From: Anaerolineae bacterium
GTDB taxonomy: Bacteria > Chloroflexota > Anaerolineae > S016-19
Assembly (NCBI GenBank): GCA_015486235.1
Contig: WFSD01000267.1
Span: 1 to 34,553, forward strand
Reading direction: 5' to 3'
Length of the DNA stretch: 34,553 bases
Made by a program: the position numbers and the translations under genes. Shown here one piece after another: positions 15,943-25,580 of this stretch. Within the stretch, counting starts at the first letter, position 1, and every line of letters begins with the position of its first letter. The notes under the pieces were generated by a model. That model worked only from the letters and a program-made list of their open reading frames with translations, searched no databases and was not told the origin of the DNA.

Positions 15943-17058
15943 TCAGTCGCTGTCGGCCGAATCCCACACTCGCACGCGGCGCATTTTCAACACGTCCTCA
16001 CGCACTTTGGCCCCCAGCCCAGGCACAATTGGGGCTTTGATCGTCCCATCGGGGGACATCACCACCTCTGGCTCTATCAGGTCAGGCTTGTAATATTTCT
16101 TGCTGGCGGAGACATCGCCGGGGAGTTTGAAGTTTGGGAGGGTGGAGAGGGCCACGTTGTGGAGCCTGCCGATGCCGGTCTCGTTCAGGCCGCCGCACCA
16201 CACAGGCACCCCTTTCATCATGCAGAGATCGTGGACTGCGATCCCCTGGCCCGGCCCGCCCATGCGAGCGGCCTTGATGTTGATTATCCGGCAACTCTCC
16301 AACTCCAGCGCCTGCCGCGCCATCGCAAAACTCCCGATGCTCTCGTCCAGACAAATCGGCGTTTCGAGCATTTTCTGGAGTCGGGCGTGGTGGGTCAGGT
16401 CTTCGTAGCTCATCGGCTGCTCGATCATCATCAGGTCGAACTCATCCAGCTTCTTCAGATGTTCTGCGTCTTCGATGGAGTACGCCGCGTTGGCGTCTAC
16501 CATTAGAGGTATGTCGGGATAGAGCCTGCGCACTTCCCGGAGCATTTCCACGTCCCAGCCCGGCTTGATCTTCAGCTTGATCCGCCGGTAGCCTTCCGCC
16601 AGAAATTTCTCGATGCGGTCCAGCAGGATGGATACCTCCGGTTCGATCCCTATGCTAACGCCGGAGACGATGTAATCCCGCTCGCCACCCATTGCTTTCC
16701 ACAGGGGCACATTTTGCTCCTGCGACCAGATGTCCCACAGTGCAGCTTCGACCCCCGCTTTCGCCATGTTGTGGCCGCGGATCCGGCGCACTATTCCCCA
16801 GAAATCCAGCGGATGGGCGATCTCCTTGCCGAGTATTCTAGGCACGATGAAGTTCGGTATCACCGACCACGCGGTGTCCACCGTCTCGTAGGTATAGTAG
16901 GGATTGGATTCCGCGGCCGACTCCCCCCAGCCAACCAGTCCGTCGGCGAATATCTGGACGATGATCGACTCGACCTCGTACTCTCTGGAAAAACTGGTCT
17001 CGAACGGATGCACGAGAGGCATCTTCACATGGTGTAAAACCACTCGTTCGACTTTCAT
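15943..17058 (-). CDS. o-Succinylbenzoate synthase / N-succinylamino acid racemase family protein (enolase superfamily)
   Basis: 371 aa; RIKLKIKPGWD (KxK), VDANAAY, IEQP, CLDES, NIKAARMGG. Confidence 0.9.
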   Translation of the reverse strand: MKVERVVLHHVKMPLVHPFETSFSREYEVESIIVQIFADGLVGWGESAAESNPYYTYETVDTAWSVIPNFIVPRILGKEIAHPLDFWGIVRRIRGHNMAKAGVEAALWDIWSQEQNVPLWKAMGGERDYIVSGVSIGIEPEVSILLDRIEKFLAEGYRRIKLKIKPGWDVEMLREVRRLYPDIPLMVDANAAYSIEDAEHLKKLDEFDLMMIEQPMSYEDLTHHARLQKMLETPICLDESIGSFAMARQALELESCRIINIKAARMGGPGQGIAVHDLCMMKGVPVWCGGLNETGIGRLHNVALSTLPNFKLPGDVSASKKYYKPDLIEPEVVMSPDGTIKAPIVPGLGAKVREDVLKMRRVRVWDSADSD

Positions 17059-17261
17059 ATCTGCCTCCGCTCAGAGTTTTGGTGTTCTGAAGATCACATG
17101 AAGTATATTACAGGCACAGGCTTTGCACAAGAGGGGATGGTGTGAGGGGGAAAGAAAGGGCGTTTTGGGTGGTGGAGGCTGGGAAAATGACACTTTCGGC
17201 AGTACGGCCATCGTCAGTGCCGTTTGTCAGAGTTCAACGGGCGCAGCATGCCGCACCCGTA

Positions 17262-17312
17262 CCAATTCACTCCAGCGGAGAGACGATGTCCGAATTCATG
17301 TCCAGAGTCCAG
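17262..17312. repeat. Direct repeat flanking the NSAR-like gene, copy 2
   Basis: CCAATTCACTCCAGCGGAGAGACGATGTCCGAATTCATGTCCAGAGTCCAG. Confidence 0.85.
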
Positions 17313-17346
17313 CACATCTGGGATTGCCAGCAACGACAGATCCGAC

Positions 17347-17376
17347 TTGACAGCCCGGCCCGTCCTGGTATATGTT
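17347..17376 (+). promoter_or_regulatory. Candidate promoter for gyrA/parC
   Basis: TTGACA (17347-17352) followed by TATATGTT at 17369-17376. Confidence 0.55.
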
Positions 17377-17462
17377 AGGCAAAACGATTGCACGGTTCAT
17401 AGTTGTGGGACATAGATTCCCGCGACGGTATGCCTGAGCTGAAATTGCTTGAGGAGGTTGTC

Positions 17463-19880
17463 ATGCCGCAGACCATACGCAAGGTCGCTATCGAGGAGAA
17501 GATGCAGGCGGCCTATCTCGACTACGCCATGAGCGTCATAGTTGCCAGGGCACTCCCTGATGTGCGGGACGGCCTGAAGCCGGTTCACCGGCGCATTCTC
17601 TACGCTATGTACGACATGAGCCTGACGCCGGAAAAGCCCTACCGGAAGAGTGCTCGTATCGTCGGAGAGGTGCTGGGGAAATACCATCCCCACGGCGACG
17701 CGGCAGTTTACGATGCTATGGCCCGCATGGCCCAGGATTTCTCCCTGCGGTATCCGCTGGTCGACGGACAGGGGAACTTCGGCTCCATAGACGGCGACCG
17801 GCCCGCTGCCATGCGCTACACGGAGGCTCGTCTCTCCCCGATAGGCATGGAGATGCTCCAAGACATCGAGAAAGAAACAGTGGACTTTGCGCCGAACTTC
17901 GATGGTATACTCCAGGAGCCAACGGTGCTCCCTTCTCCGCTACCAAACCTGCTGGTCAACGGTGCCAGCGGCATCGCCGTCGGCATGGCCAGCAACATTC
18001 CGCCCCACAACCTGAGGGAGGTAGTGGATGCCCTCGTCTACCTCATAGACAAAGAGGACGGGGTGGAGAACGTTACTGTCGAGGACTTGATGCAGTTCAT
18101 CCAGGGGCCAGACTTCCCCACCGGCGGCATCGTCTATCGCTACGATGCTGAAGGCAACGACATGGTCGCCAATGCATACGCCAGCGGGCGCGGCAAGTTC
18201 TACATGCAGGGAAGGGTCCGGATGGATCCGGGCACACGGGGGCGCACCCATATCGTCATCACAGAACTGCCGTACCAGACGGACAAGACCAGGCTCATCG
18301 AGCGGATAGCGGGCATGGCGCGGGACGGGAAGATCCAGGGAATCGTGGACCTGCGGGATGAGTCGGATCGCCAGGGGATGCGGATCGTGGTAGTGGTAGG
18401 GAAGAACGCCGATGCCCACGAGGTGTTGCGTTCCCTCTTCCGCCTCACGCCGCTACAGACCACTTTCGGAGTGGGGATGCTGGCCCTGGTAGATGGTGAG
18501 CCGCGCACCCTTTCCCTGAAGCGGATGCTCCTCCTCTACCTGGGACACCGTCGGCAGGTCATAACGCGCCGTTCTGAATACGATCTGGCAAAGGCGGAGG
18601 TGCGAGCGCACATTCTGGAGGGCTTGCTGCGGGCGCTGGACGTGCTGGATGAGGTGATAGCCACCATCCGGCGCTCACGAACAACCGACACCGCCCGCAA
18701 GAATCTGATGAAAAGTTTCAGGTTCACAGAGGTGCAGGCTCAGGCGATCCTGGACATGCCGTTGAAGCGCCTGGCTGCTCTGGAGCGAAAGCATCTGGAG
18801 GAGGAGTACAAGGAAAAGAAGAAGAGCATCCGTTACCTGAAACGCCTGCTGAAAAGCAAACGGATGATGATGGAAGTGATCCGGCAGGAGCTTTTGAATC
18901 TCAAAGAGCGCTATGGAGACCCCAGACGAACCCAGATCGTCCAGCGGAGCCGCGGCGTGGTGATGGCCCACGAGGCGGAGGAAGCCGAGGACGTGCTTGC
19001 GGTGGTCAACACCTCCGGGGAGATATACCGGATGCGGATGGCCGATCACAGGCGCGGGACGGTACCCCGTCGGGATCAGGATGTCCCGCAGGCGGTGGGG
19101 GTGGCGAACACCCACCACATCCTTTACGTTTTCACAGACCAGGGCCGGGTGGCCGCCATCTCGATGCACATGGTGACGGAGGGACCAACACCGTTGAAGG
19201 AATTCTTCGTGCCAGAGGAAGGGGAACGGGTGATCGCCATGCTTAGCCTCCCTAGAGACGAGGAACCTGGGCCGAAAAAGACGCTCCTGATAGCGATGGC
19301 CTATGGCAGGGTGAAGCGCGTCTTGCTGAAGGATGTGCTGGAGTATGCCCATGGTGTCCCCACGCTGACGAAGCTGGGCCCCGGAGACCGCGTGGTCGGG
19401 GTGGTGCCGGTGGAGGACGAGGCGGAGGCCATGCTTTTCACCGCCGGAGGGCGCAGCATCCGATTTCCCGCCTCCGATGTTCGGCCCATGGGGTTCTCGG
19501 CCGCAGGCGTGCGCGGCATAGACCTGAGCAGCAACGATGAGGTAGTATCCCTTAGCCGCGTGGTGCCAAAGGGCGACAAAGTGGCGTGCGTTACACGGAA
19601 GGGCTACGGCAAGTGGTCGCCTCTGGACGAGTACCCTTCCCAGCACCGGGGCGGGAGCGGCGTGATCACCATGCGTCTTTCCTCCGGCGACCATCTAGCC
19701 TCGGGGATTGTGCTTGCAGGCAAGGAGGAGACCTTCGTGGCGACTAACTCCGGCCAGATGACCTACCTGCCGTGGAGCAAGACCAGAGGTCTGCCCAAGT
19801 CCCGTCGGGATGGGAAAGGGAAACGGATGGTCAAGCCTAAGCGCGAAGACCAGGTCAAGGGATTCCTCGTGATCGCCTGA
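17463..19880 (+). CDS. gyrA: DNA gyrase subunit A / topoisomerase IV subunit A
   Basis: [52 protein letters not shown]; active-site [39 protein letters not shown] upstream. GyrA versus ParC not resolved. Confidence 0.9.
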   Translation: MPQTIRKVAIEEKMQAAYLDYAMSVIVARALPDVRDGLKPVHRRILYAMYDMSLTPEKPYRKSARIVGEVLGKYHPHGDAAVYDAMARMAQDFSLRYPLVDGQGNFGSIDGDRPAAMRYTEARLSPIGMEMLQDIEKETVDFAPNFDGILQEPTVLPSPLPNLLVNGASGIAVGMASNIPPHNLREVVDALVYLIDKEDGVENVTVEDLMQFIQGPDFPTGGIVYRYDAEGNDMVANAYASGRGKFYMQGRVRMDPGTRGRTHIVITELPYQTDKTRLIERIAGMARDGKIQGIVDLRDESDRQGMRIVVVVGKNADAHEVLRSLFRLTPLQTTFGVGMLALVDGEPRTLSLKRMLLLYLGHRRQVITRRSEYDLAKAEVRAHILEGLLRALDVLDEVIATIRRSRTTDTARKNLMKSFRFTEVQAQAILDMPLKRLAALERKHLEEEYKEKKKSIRYLKRLLKSKRMMMEVIRQELLNLKERYGDPRRTQIVQRSRGVVMAHEAEEAEDVLAVVNTSGEIYRMRMADHRRGTVPRRDQDVPQAVGVANTHHILYVFTDQGRVAAISMHMVTEGPTPLKEFFVPEEGERVIAMLSLPRDEEPGPKKTLLIAMAYGRVKRVLLKDVLEYAHGVPTLTKLGPGDRVVGVVPVEDEAEAMLFTAGGRSIRFPASDVRPMGFSAAGVRGIDLSSNDEVVSLSRVVPKGDKVACVTRKGYGKWSPLDEYPSQHRGGSGVITMRLSSGDHLASGIVLAGKEETFVATNSGQMTYLPWSKTRGLPKSRRDGKGKRMVKPKREDQVKGFLVIA

Positions 19881-20018
19881 TTTCGGACGGTCGATACTCA
19901 TAAGGACTGCTGCAGGTTGCTTCTATCCCCAACACAAGGCTGCTCCCTGGGCAGACACGATTGGAGAGCACTCGGGGTGGCCAGTTCGTGTAGTTTGTGA
20001 ATTCGTGGTTGTAAAGAA

Positions 20019-20042
20019 CAGGGGCGACGCAAGTCGCCCCTG
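20019..20042. terminator. Bidirectional terminator-like hairpin between convergent gyrA and the protease gene
   Basis: CAGGGGCGAC - GCAA - GTCGCCCCTG perfect 10-bp stem with tetraloop. Confidence 0.7.
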
Positions 20043-20071
20043 CCTCATTTCTGGAAGCCCTGTTATGAATC

Positions 20072-23000
20072 TTAGGGCTCGCGATATTCGACTACCAACT
20101 GCGGATGGGTATCGGCGTGGACATCTTCCATGGACAGGAATGCATACTCCACGCCTGTCCTGTCAGTGCCGGCAAGCGCCAGCCCGTGGTTGGTGCTGGG
20201 ATCGCTCACCCACTGACGCACCAGGTCGGTCACGTCGATCTCGACCCACCCCGGCGCCGTTGTGACGCCCGTCTCGGAGACGGCGGTGCTAGCCATAGCT
20301 GGCATCGAGTTGTAGGTCACCGTAGTCGGATCCCAATCGTCCGTGATGCCGTAAGCCGAGATCGTCAGCGGGTTCGGATTGGTCGCGAACGTTCCGTAGA
20401 TCCGCAGAGTTGCCTTGTCCACCGGGTATGCCGAATTGATGCTGGATACGTCGAACTTGAACAAGGCGCTCTTCACGTCCTGCTGCCTCACGTAGAAGTG
20501 AGGATCGTTGTTGTAGTTAGTATCCGGCGCCCACTCGTCCACAGTCGTATCAGCGGTCGGGTTGACGGTGAGAGTCTTGGGCGTCAGGTAATCCTTCGTG
20601 ATGGCAACCGGGATCGCCAGCGCACCAGGAGCACCGGAGGGGCCAAGGAGCACCACGCCGCTGGCAGTCTGGCCGCCGGTGAGAGTCTTGCTCCAATTCA
20701 CATGGAAAGCGATCGGCGTGTTAGGAGCAAACGGCCCGTTCGGGATACCGCTGACCTGCAGGTCGTACCCCTCGACAGCATTGACGGTCAGATCGAAAGT
20801 GGACGGGGATGCAGGCACCGACCAGCCATGGACGGCGATCATGTAGTTGCCGTCGGGCGGGAAGGTGATCTTAACTTCCTCGTTCGGCGTAGGCGAAGTA
20901 GAAGATCCCATCAACGTCTCGTAGACACCATCGCCGTCGGAATCGTAGTAGACGTAGAGGTCGATATCGTTCCCGGGCGAGTTAGAAGTGGACACGTCCA
21001 GCATAGCAGCATGCTGCAACGTCAAGGTCTTGGTATAGCTGGCCGTGGATGGATCGTTCGGGTCATCCTGGTAGATGACCTGACTGGGGAACGTCTCAGG
21101 GGCACCTAGGCCGAAGCCCTCAGCCACCAGGTCTGGCAAAGCCATGGAGGAAGTGACGGATATATCGAACCCGCCATTGTCCTGGGTGACTGTGGCAGAG
21201 TAGGAAGCAGGGTTGGCTTTGACCGTCCCAACCTGGCCGGTGAAGTTCTCGGCGATCTGTTTCCCTGCGAACACCACGTTGTGGATCGCGACCAGATTTA
21301 GCCCTGGGCTCATCGGAGCCGAGACGATGTCCTGAGGTCCGCCAGTGGATGTGTTGAACGCCCACACGCCGCCTCCAAGGTTGGCATTGGGGCTCCCACC
21401 CACGGTGTCCAGCGTGTAGGGCCCGTAGAAGTCAGGATACTTGGCGGTGTAGTTGTCCGGCGTTGGCCCCATGACCAGGGTGTCCAGGTCGGTGGGGACA
21501 TTATCCCACTTCGTGCTGACCAGGAAGCTCGTTCCCGCGGGCACATCCTCCGGTATGTCGGCGAAGAAGAAGCGCCAGTCTCCGGACTCGGCCCTCCAAA
21601 GCCAGTCGAAGTAACCGTAGACCTGCCCGTTGTCGTACGGACCCACGGCCCTGGGCGGGCCACCGAAGGTGAAGTCGGTGCCATAGGCCGCGACGTTCAC
21701 GACCACCGGGATGACGCTGGCATGGGTGCCGTCGTCGGCGATGATCTTGAAGTCATAGACGCCCAGAGGGATGGTAGAAGGAGTGCTCACCGTGGCCTGG
21801 AACGTAGCCGTGCCTCCCGCAGGGACTGTCACGCTGGTAGGATTAATGGTGGCGATCTGGCAAGGTGCACTCTTGTAGAAGTTCACCTGGAATTTCAGGT
21901 GGCTTACAGGCACTTTGTCGGATTTGGCCCGATGACGCAGCCCCAGGAAGATGCCATCGTGCATCCTCTCGAGAGGCATCTTCACCCTGGCCTGCTTGGA
22001 GTCGCCGTAGTTGTAGCCATAGGTGAAGCGGATGTACTCGCCGCTCTCAATCTCGCCAGTTTCTACGATCCCATCGCCGTTGGCATCGTTCCAGAGCTTG
22101 CCGTCGCCATTGATGTCCTTCCAGTCGTAGACGAGGACTCGCCATACAGAGTCGAACTGGTAGTCACCGTCGGCATCGAACTCATCGTACGGGCCGGCGA
22201 GCTTGACTTCCATCAGTTCTGTGCCAGCGGGGATCTGATCGGTGAACGGGATCAGGTAGTCAGGCTTGGTGAACTTACCCTCTTCCAGCGACTGATCCTT
22301 GGTTGTGAAATCGAAGTTTTTCTGGGCGAAGCGGACCAACCGCTTGGTGCTGAGGTTGACCGTCAAATCGGCGCTGCCAGTGTTGTGGATGGTGAATTCT
22401 TTGGTACTGGTTCCTCCGGGGTACATGATATTGGCAAAGCCGGGGAAGACCTGACCGTGGTAGTCACCCGCGGACCAGCTGTCCGGTGTGACGTAGAAGC
22501 CAGTCAGACCGCCAGCTATGTCGGTGGCCCGGTCGGCATCCACCATACCCGCGCCCTGGTCGAGCACGTCGTAATGCTGATCGTCGGCGCCGGACATGAA
22601 GATTGCCCTGGCAGTCTGTGCGTCAGGCCACTGGCCATGGGCCTGCCTGTATGCATCATAGACCAACGCCAGGTTGCCCGCAGCGACGGGTGCCGACCGG
22701 CTCGTGCCTCCCCAGATCTCCCAGGCAGTCCAGCCATCGCCCCACTCGTTCAGGGAGAGGTCACCGGAGCCCCACGCGCCGTTTGCGGTCACGTGGACGC
22801 CCACATCGCCACGTGCGCCAGGCCCTCTGTTGGACCAGCTCATCACATCGCCCCAGTTGATCTGCTCCGTGCTGGTAATGGAATCGAACAGCCCGCCGGA
22901 ACCGTACTGGGTGGACGCGCCGACGCCGATCTGCAACGGGCCGTTGGGCTCGGTCACGGTGCCGTATCCGGGTGCACCGTTGCCGGTGGATACCAGGACG

Positions 23001-24658
23001 CTCAGGTCGGGGTTGAGCCGGCGCTGTATCTCGGTGATCATGCGGGATTCGGGATCCCAGCCATCGTTGTCTACGGCAGAGCTACCCCAGGAGTTGCTGA
23101 TGATCTGGATGTCGTCGTCGGTGCCAGGGGCACCATCATACCCCAGTGCGGAGAAGAGGAAACCATCCTCGACGTACGGGGAGATGTAGAAGTTGCCATT
23201 GGCGGAGAGCTTGACGTTCTTGCCGCCACCCTGGACCATGCCGGTGAACGGCGTGCCGTCTCCTGCAGGTTTCCAGGAAGGCGCACCGCCATCGATCACG
23301 CCCTGTCCTGCGACATCTGAGGCACAGAGCTGTCCATGATCGCCTCCGCCTTCAGTGAAGTCGTTGAGGATGAACGCCACCAGGTCGCCATTGCCTGGCT
23401 CGCCGAAATCATGGGTTCCGTTCCCTGCAACGCCCAGCCCCCACATCCAGTCAGAGGCGGGGATTGGGTCTACGCCGTCGGCGATGAAGTAAATCATGCC
23501 ACCGGAGACATCAGCGTACCCATCCTGGCCGGGAGCGTTGGCAGCAGAATCCCAGTTGTCGAGCCAGGAGATTTCGTCCCCTTTGCGAAGAGGCTTGTCA
23601 TCGGTGAAGTCGTAGTCGTCGTCCAGGTCCACGTACACGGTGTCGTAGACGCCGGCCTCGTGTTCGTCCACGACCAGGACCGCCACCCGCTCGCCGTACC
23701 AGTATTTCTGGAGGGCTTTGTCCGGGTGACTGCCGATGTGGTAGTAACCGCTCTTGCTGGTGGTGGGCAGGGTGTAGGTGTGCGGTTCAGAAGCGCCGAT
23801 CGGCTGGTATACCGCCGTGGTGCCGGTCACCACTGTGCTGGTGTCGGCGTAATCGGCATAGCCGCTGGCGACGAAGTTGTAGCCCAGGTATTGATCCAGC
23901 GCCCACAGGTACATGGAGTAGCTGTCGAACATCTCAGGCCAGCCGTAGTAAGGCGAGCTGGGGTCGGTGATCCTGGCCTGGGTTCCCTGGAGGTCTGGAT
24001 GAGCGAAGTCGATGCCGGAGTCGTTGACCATGACCTTGACGCCGTCGCCGGTGAAGCCTTTGGCCCACGCAGCAGCGGATTTGTGGCCGTTGCTCACGTC
24101 CCACCATCCGGCGGTTCCCGCTGCCTTCAAAGTGGCAGGCTTGCCCCAGTTCCTGGGAAGGGTGCCGGCTTTGCGGGCGGCGCGGATCTTGGCAAGGCGG
24201 CTCTGCACTTTCTGCGGGTCGAACTTGGTGCCCACGTCGCTGTCCAGAGGCTGCGGCTTGTCCATGGTGTTAGCCAGAGGCTTTACCATCCGAACAGAGG
24301 GCATGGACGCCACCTTGGAAACTGCACTGACTTTCATAGCACCGACGGTGACCTGGATGTTGTCGGGATACACATATGGCCTGGTGAGATGCCACATCAT
24401 GTACTTGCCGACATCTACTCCGGCATCGTGGTACACCATCACGTCCACTTTATCGCTGGCCGCCATGGCGGAGAGCTCGGAGCGCAACTTGGGATGGATT
24501 TTATTGATCGCCGAGCTGGTGGCCGTGGTGACCTTGGTCGGGCCGTAGGAGCTGGCTACTGCCGTGCCAGGAGCCATCGCTGCTGGCGCTCCGACCATTG
24601 GGACCAACATAGCAAGCACCACAACCAATACGAACAAACGAGATTTCTGCAGATTCAT
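20072..24658 (-). CDS. Large secreted subtilisin-like (S8) serine protease with C-terminal DNRLRE-like domain
   Basis: 1528 aa; signal peptide; Asp motif VNDSGIDFAHPDLQG, putative His GGGDHGQLCASDVAGQG, oxyanion SNSWGSS, Ser motif GGTSRSAPVAAG; C-terminus DTTVDEWAPDTNYNNDPHFYVRQ...SALFKFDVSSI...TDLVRQWVSDPSTNHGLAL. Confidence 0.9.
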   Translation of the reverse strand: MNLQKSRLFVLVVVLAMLVPMVGAPAAMAPGTAVASSYGPTKVTTATSSAINKIHPKLRSELSAMAASDKVDVMVYHDAGVDVGKYMMWHLTRPYVYPDNIQVTVGAMKVSAVSKVASMPSVRMVKPLANTMDKPQPLDSDVGTKFDPQKVQSRLAKIRAARKAGTLPRNWGKPATLKAAGTAGWWDVSNGHKSAAAWAKGFTGDGVKVMVNDSGIDFAHPDLQGTQARITDPSSPYYGWPEMFDSYSMYLWALDQYLGYNFVASGYADYADTSTVVTGTTAVYQPIGASEPHTYTLPTTSKSGYYHIGSHPDKALQKYWYGERVAVLVVDEHEAGVYDTVYVDLDDDYDFTDDKPLRKGDEISWLDNWDSAANAPGQDGYADVSGGMIYFIADGVDPIPASDWMWGLGVAGNGTHDFGEPGNGDLVAFILNDFTEGGGDHGQLCASDVAGQGVIDGGAPSWKPAGDGTPFTGMVQGGGKNVKLSANGNFYISPYVEDGFLFSALGYDGAPGTDDDIQIISNSWGSSAVDNDGWDPESRMITEIQRRLNPDLSVLVSTGNGAPGYGTVTEPNGPLQIGVGASTQYGSGGLFDSITSTEQINWGDVMSWSNRGPGARGDVGVHVTANGAWGSGDLSLNEWGDGWTAWEIWGGTSRSAPVAAGNLALVYDAYRQAHGQWPDAQTARAIFMSGADDQHYDVLDQGAGMVDADRATDIAGGLTGFYVTPDSWSAGDYHGQVFPGFANIMYPGGTSTKEFTIHNTGSADLTVNLSTKRLVRFAQKNFDFTTKDQSLEEGKFTKPDYLIPFTDQIPAGTELMEVKLAGPYDEFDADGDYQFDSVWRVLVYDWKDINGDGKLWNDANGDGIVETGEIESGEYIRFTYGYNYGDSKQARVKMPLERMHDGIFLGLRHRAKSDKVPVSHLKFQVNFYKSAPCQIATINPTSVTVPAGGTATFQATVSTPSTIPLGVYDFKIIADDGTHASVIPVVVNVAAYGTDFTFGGPPRAVGPYDNGQVYGYFDWLWRAESGDWRFFFADIPEDVPAGTSFLVSTKWDNVPTDLDTLVMGPTPDNYTAKYPDFYGPYTLDTVGGSPNANLGGGVWAFNTSTGGPQDIVSAPMSPGLNLVAIHNVVFAGKQIAENFTGQVGTVKANPASYSATVTQDNGGFDISVTSSMALPDLVAEGFGLGAPETFPSQVIYQDDPNDPSTASYTKTLTLQHAAMLDVSTSNSPGNDIDLYVYYDSDGDGVYETLMGSSTSPTPNEEVKITFPPDGNYMIAVHGWSVPASPSTFDLTVNAVEGYDLQVSGIPNGPFAPNTPIAFHVNWSKTLTGGQTASGVVLLGPSGAPGALAIPVAITKDYLTPKTLTVNPTADTTVDEWAPDTNYNNDPHFYVRQQDVKSALFKFDVSSINSAYPVDKATLRIYGTFATNPNPLTISAYGITDDWDPTTVTYNSMPAMASTAVSETGVTTAPGWVEIDVTDLVRQWVSDPSTNHGLALAGTDRTGVEYAFLSMEDVHADTHPQLVVEYREP

Positions 24659-24983
24659 TTCTCACTCCTCTTGTCAATTTTCTCTAAACTGTCAGGTAAG
24701 CCATGGAACCGAGAAAAAACGAGATCAAACTGAAAAGCATGGGGTAAACCTAGCGGATTCAATCACCTCCTTCCAGCAGGTTACAAGGTTCTTTTTGTTT
24801 CGATTCAAGGAAATGAAATGTGTACTTCGGACTGCTGCCAACGCAATGCCCGAGAGGCATTCCCCTCCAGTAAAATCGGATTGTTCACCCTGGAACCGTA
24901 CTCTCTTGCATAATTCTCTATGGGAAAGCTCACTCTGCGTGCAAGCGCGGGCTGCGGTATCTGGTACACCCGAACGCTGCAAA

Positions 24984-25013
24984 ATTGTAACACCGAAGTG
25001 CCTGTTGTGTCAA
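24984..25013 (-). promoter_or_regulatory. Candidate promoter for the S8 protease (long 5'UTR)
   Basis: Minus strand TTGACA (25013-25008), 18-nt spacer, TACAAT (24989-24984). Confidence 0.6.
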
Positions 25014-25048
25014 ACGTAGGAAAGAGGGGGTCCCAAAGCGAATAGGTG

Positions 25049-25405
25049 GCGCTCAAAAGTAGTTGGGTGAGCTTGCCTTGCAGGGGAGTGAAGAAGGCAT
25101 TTTTGCCCTCTCCCATCACCCCGGCCGCCTGCGGCGGCAATTTGTAGAGCGGACTGTCAGTCCGCTCTAGTCGGGCCAGACGGCCCGACCTACAGCGCAA
25201 CTCCGCGGTGCGTTTTCGTAGGGCGGGCTGTTATCCCACTCAGGTCAGGCTCAGACAGGAAAGTTGCTTGGGAGCAGTTTTTCTCCACATGCGCTGATCA
25301 TTCTGTCGTGTCTCACCATGCAATGTGGGGGTGAGCGGACTTACAGTCCGCTCTACAGGCTCACACGGTCCTTTCTCCGTTCGGAAAGTGCGAGCTCACA
25401 AGCGG
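25049..25405. repeat. Composite palindrome-rich repeat, copy B
   Basis: GCGCTCAAAAGTAGT; GCGGCAATTTGTAGAGCGGACTGTCAGTCCGCTCTA; TCGGGCCAGACGGCCCGA; GAGCGGACTTACAGTCCGCTCTACAGG; GTTCGGAAAGTGCGAGCTCACAAGCGG; block order as in copy A. Confidence 0.8.
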
Positions 25406-25580
25406 CCGCTGGCGGCCCCTCCCTCGCCCGCGTGTGGGAGAGGGAGGGGTTGGGGTGGGTGAGGGCCAAAGGCAGCCTGCACCCCTCCTGCCGTGCCTGT
25501 CTGTGCCTGCTTCGTACAATCCGCGGTTGCTATTTCCGAAGTAGGGAAATGTGCCACTGGCCAAACGCCCAGCATTGATT

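Noticed and set aside
21722-24733. Long plus-strand ORFs (532 and 465 aa) opposite the S8 protease
   Set aside because: Antisense frames of a strongly supported 1528-aa protease.
24761-24774. 16S rRNA 3' end (AATCACCTCCTT on the plus strand)
   Set aside because: No rRNA sequence adjoins it; it is better read as a strong Shine-Dalgarno on the minus strand.
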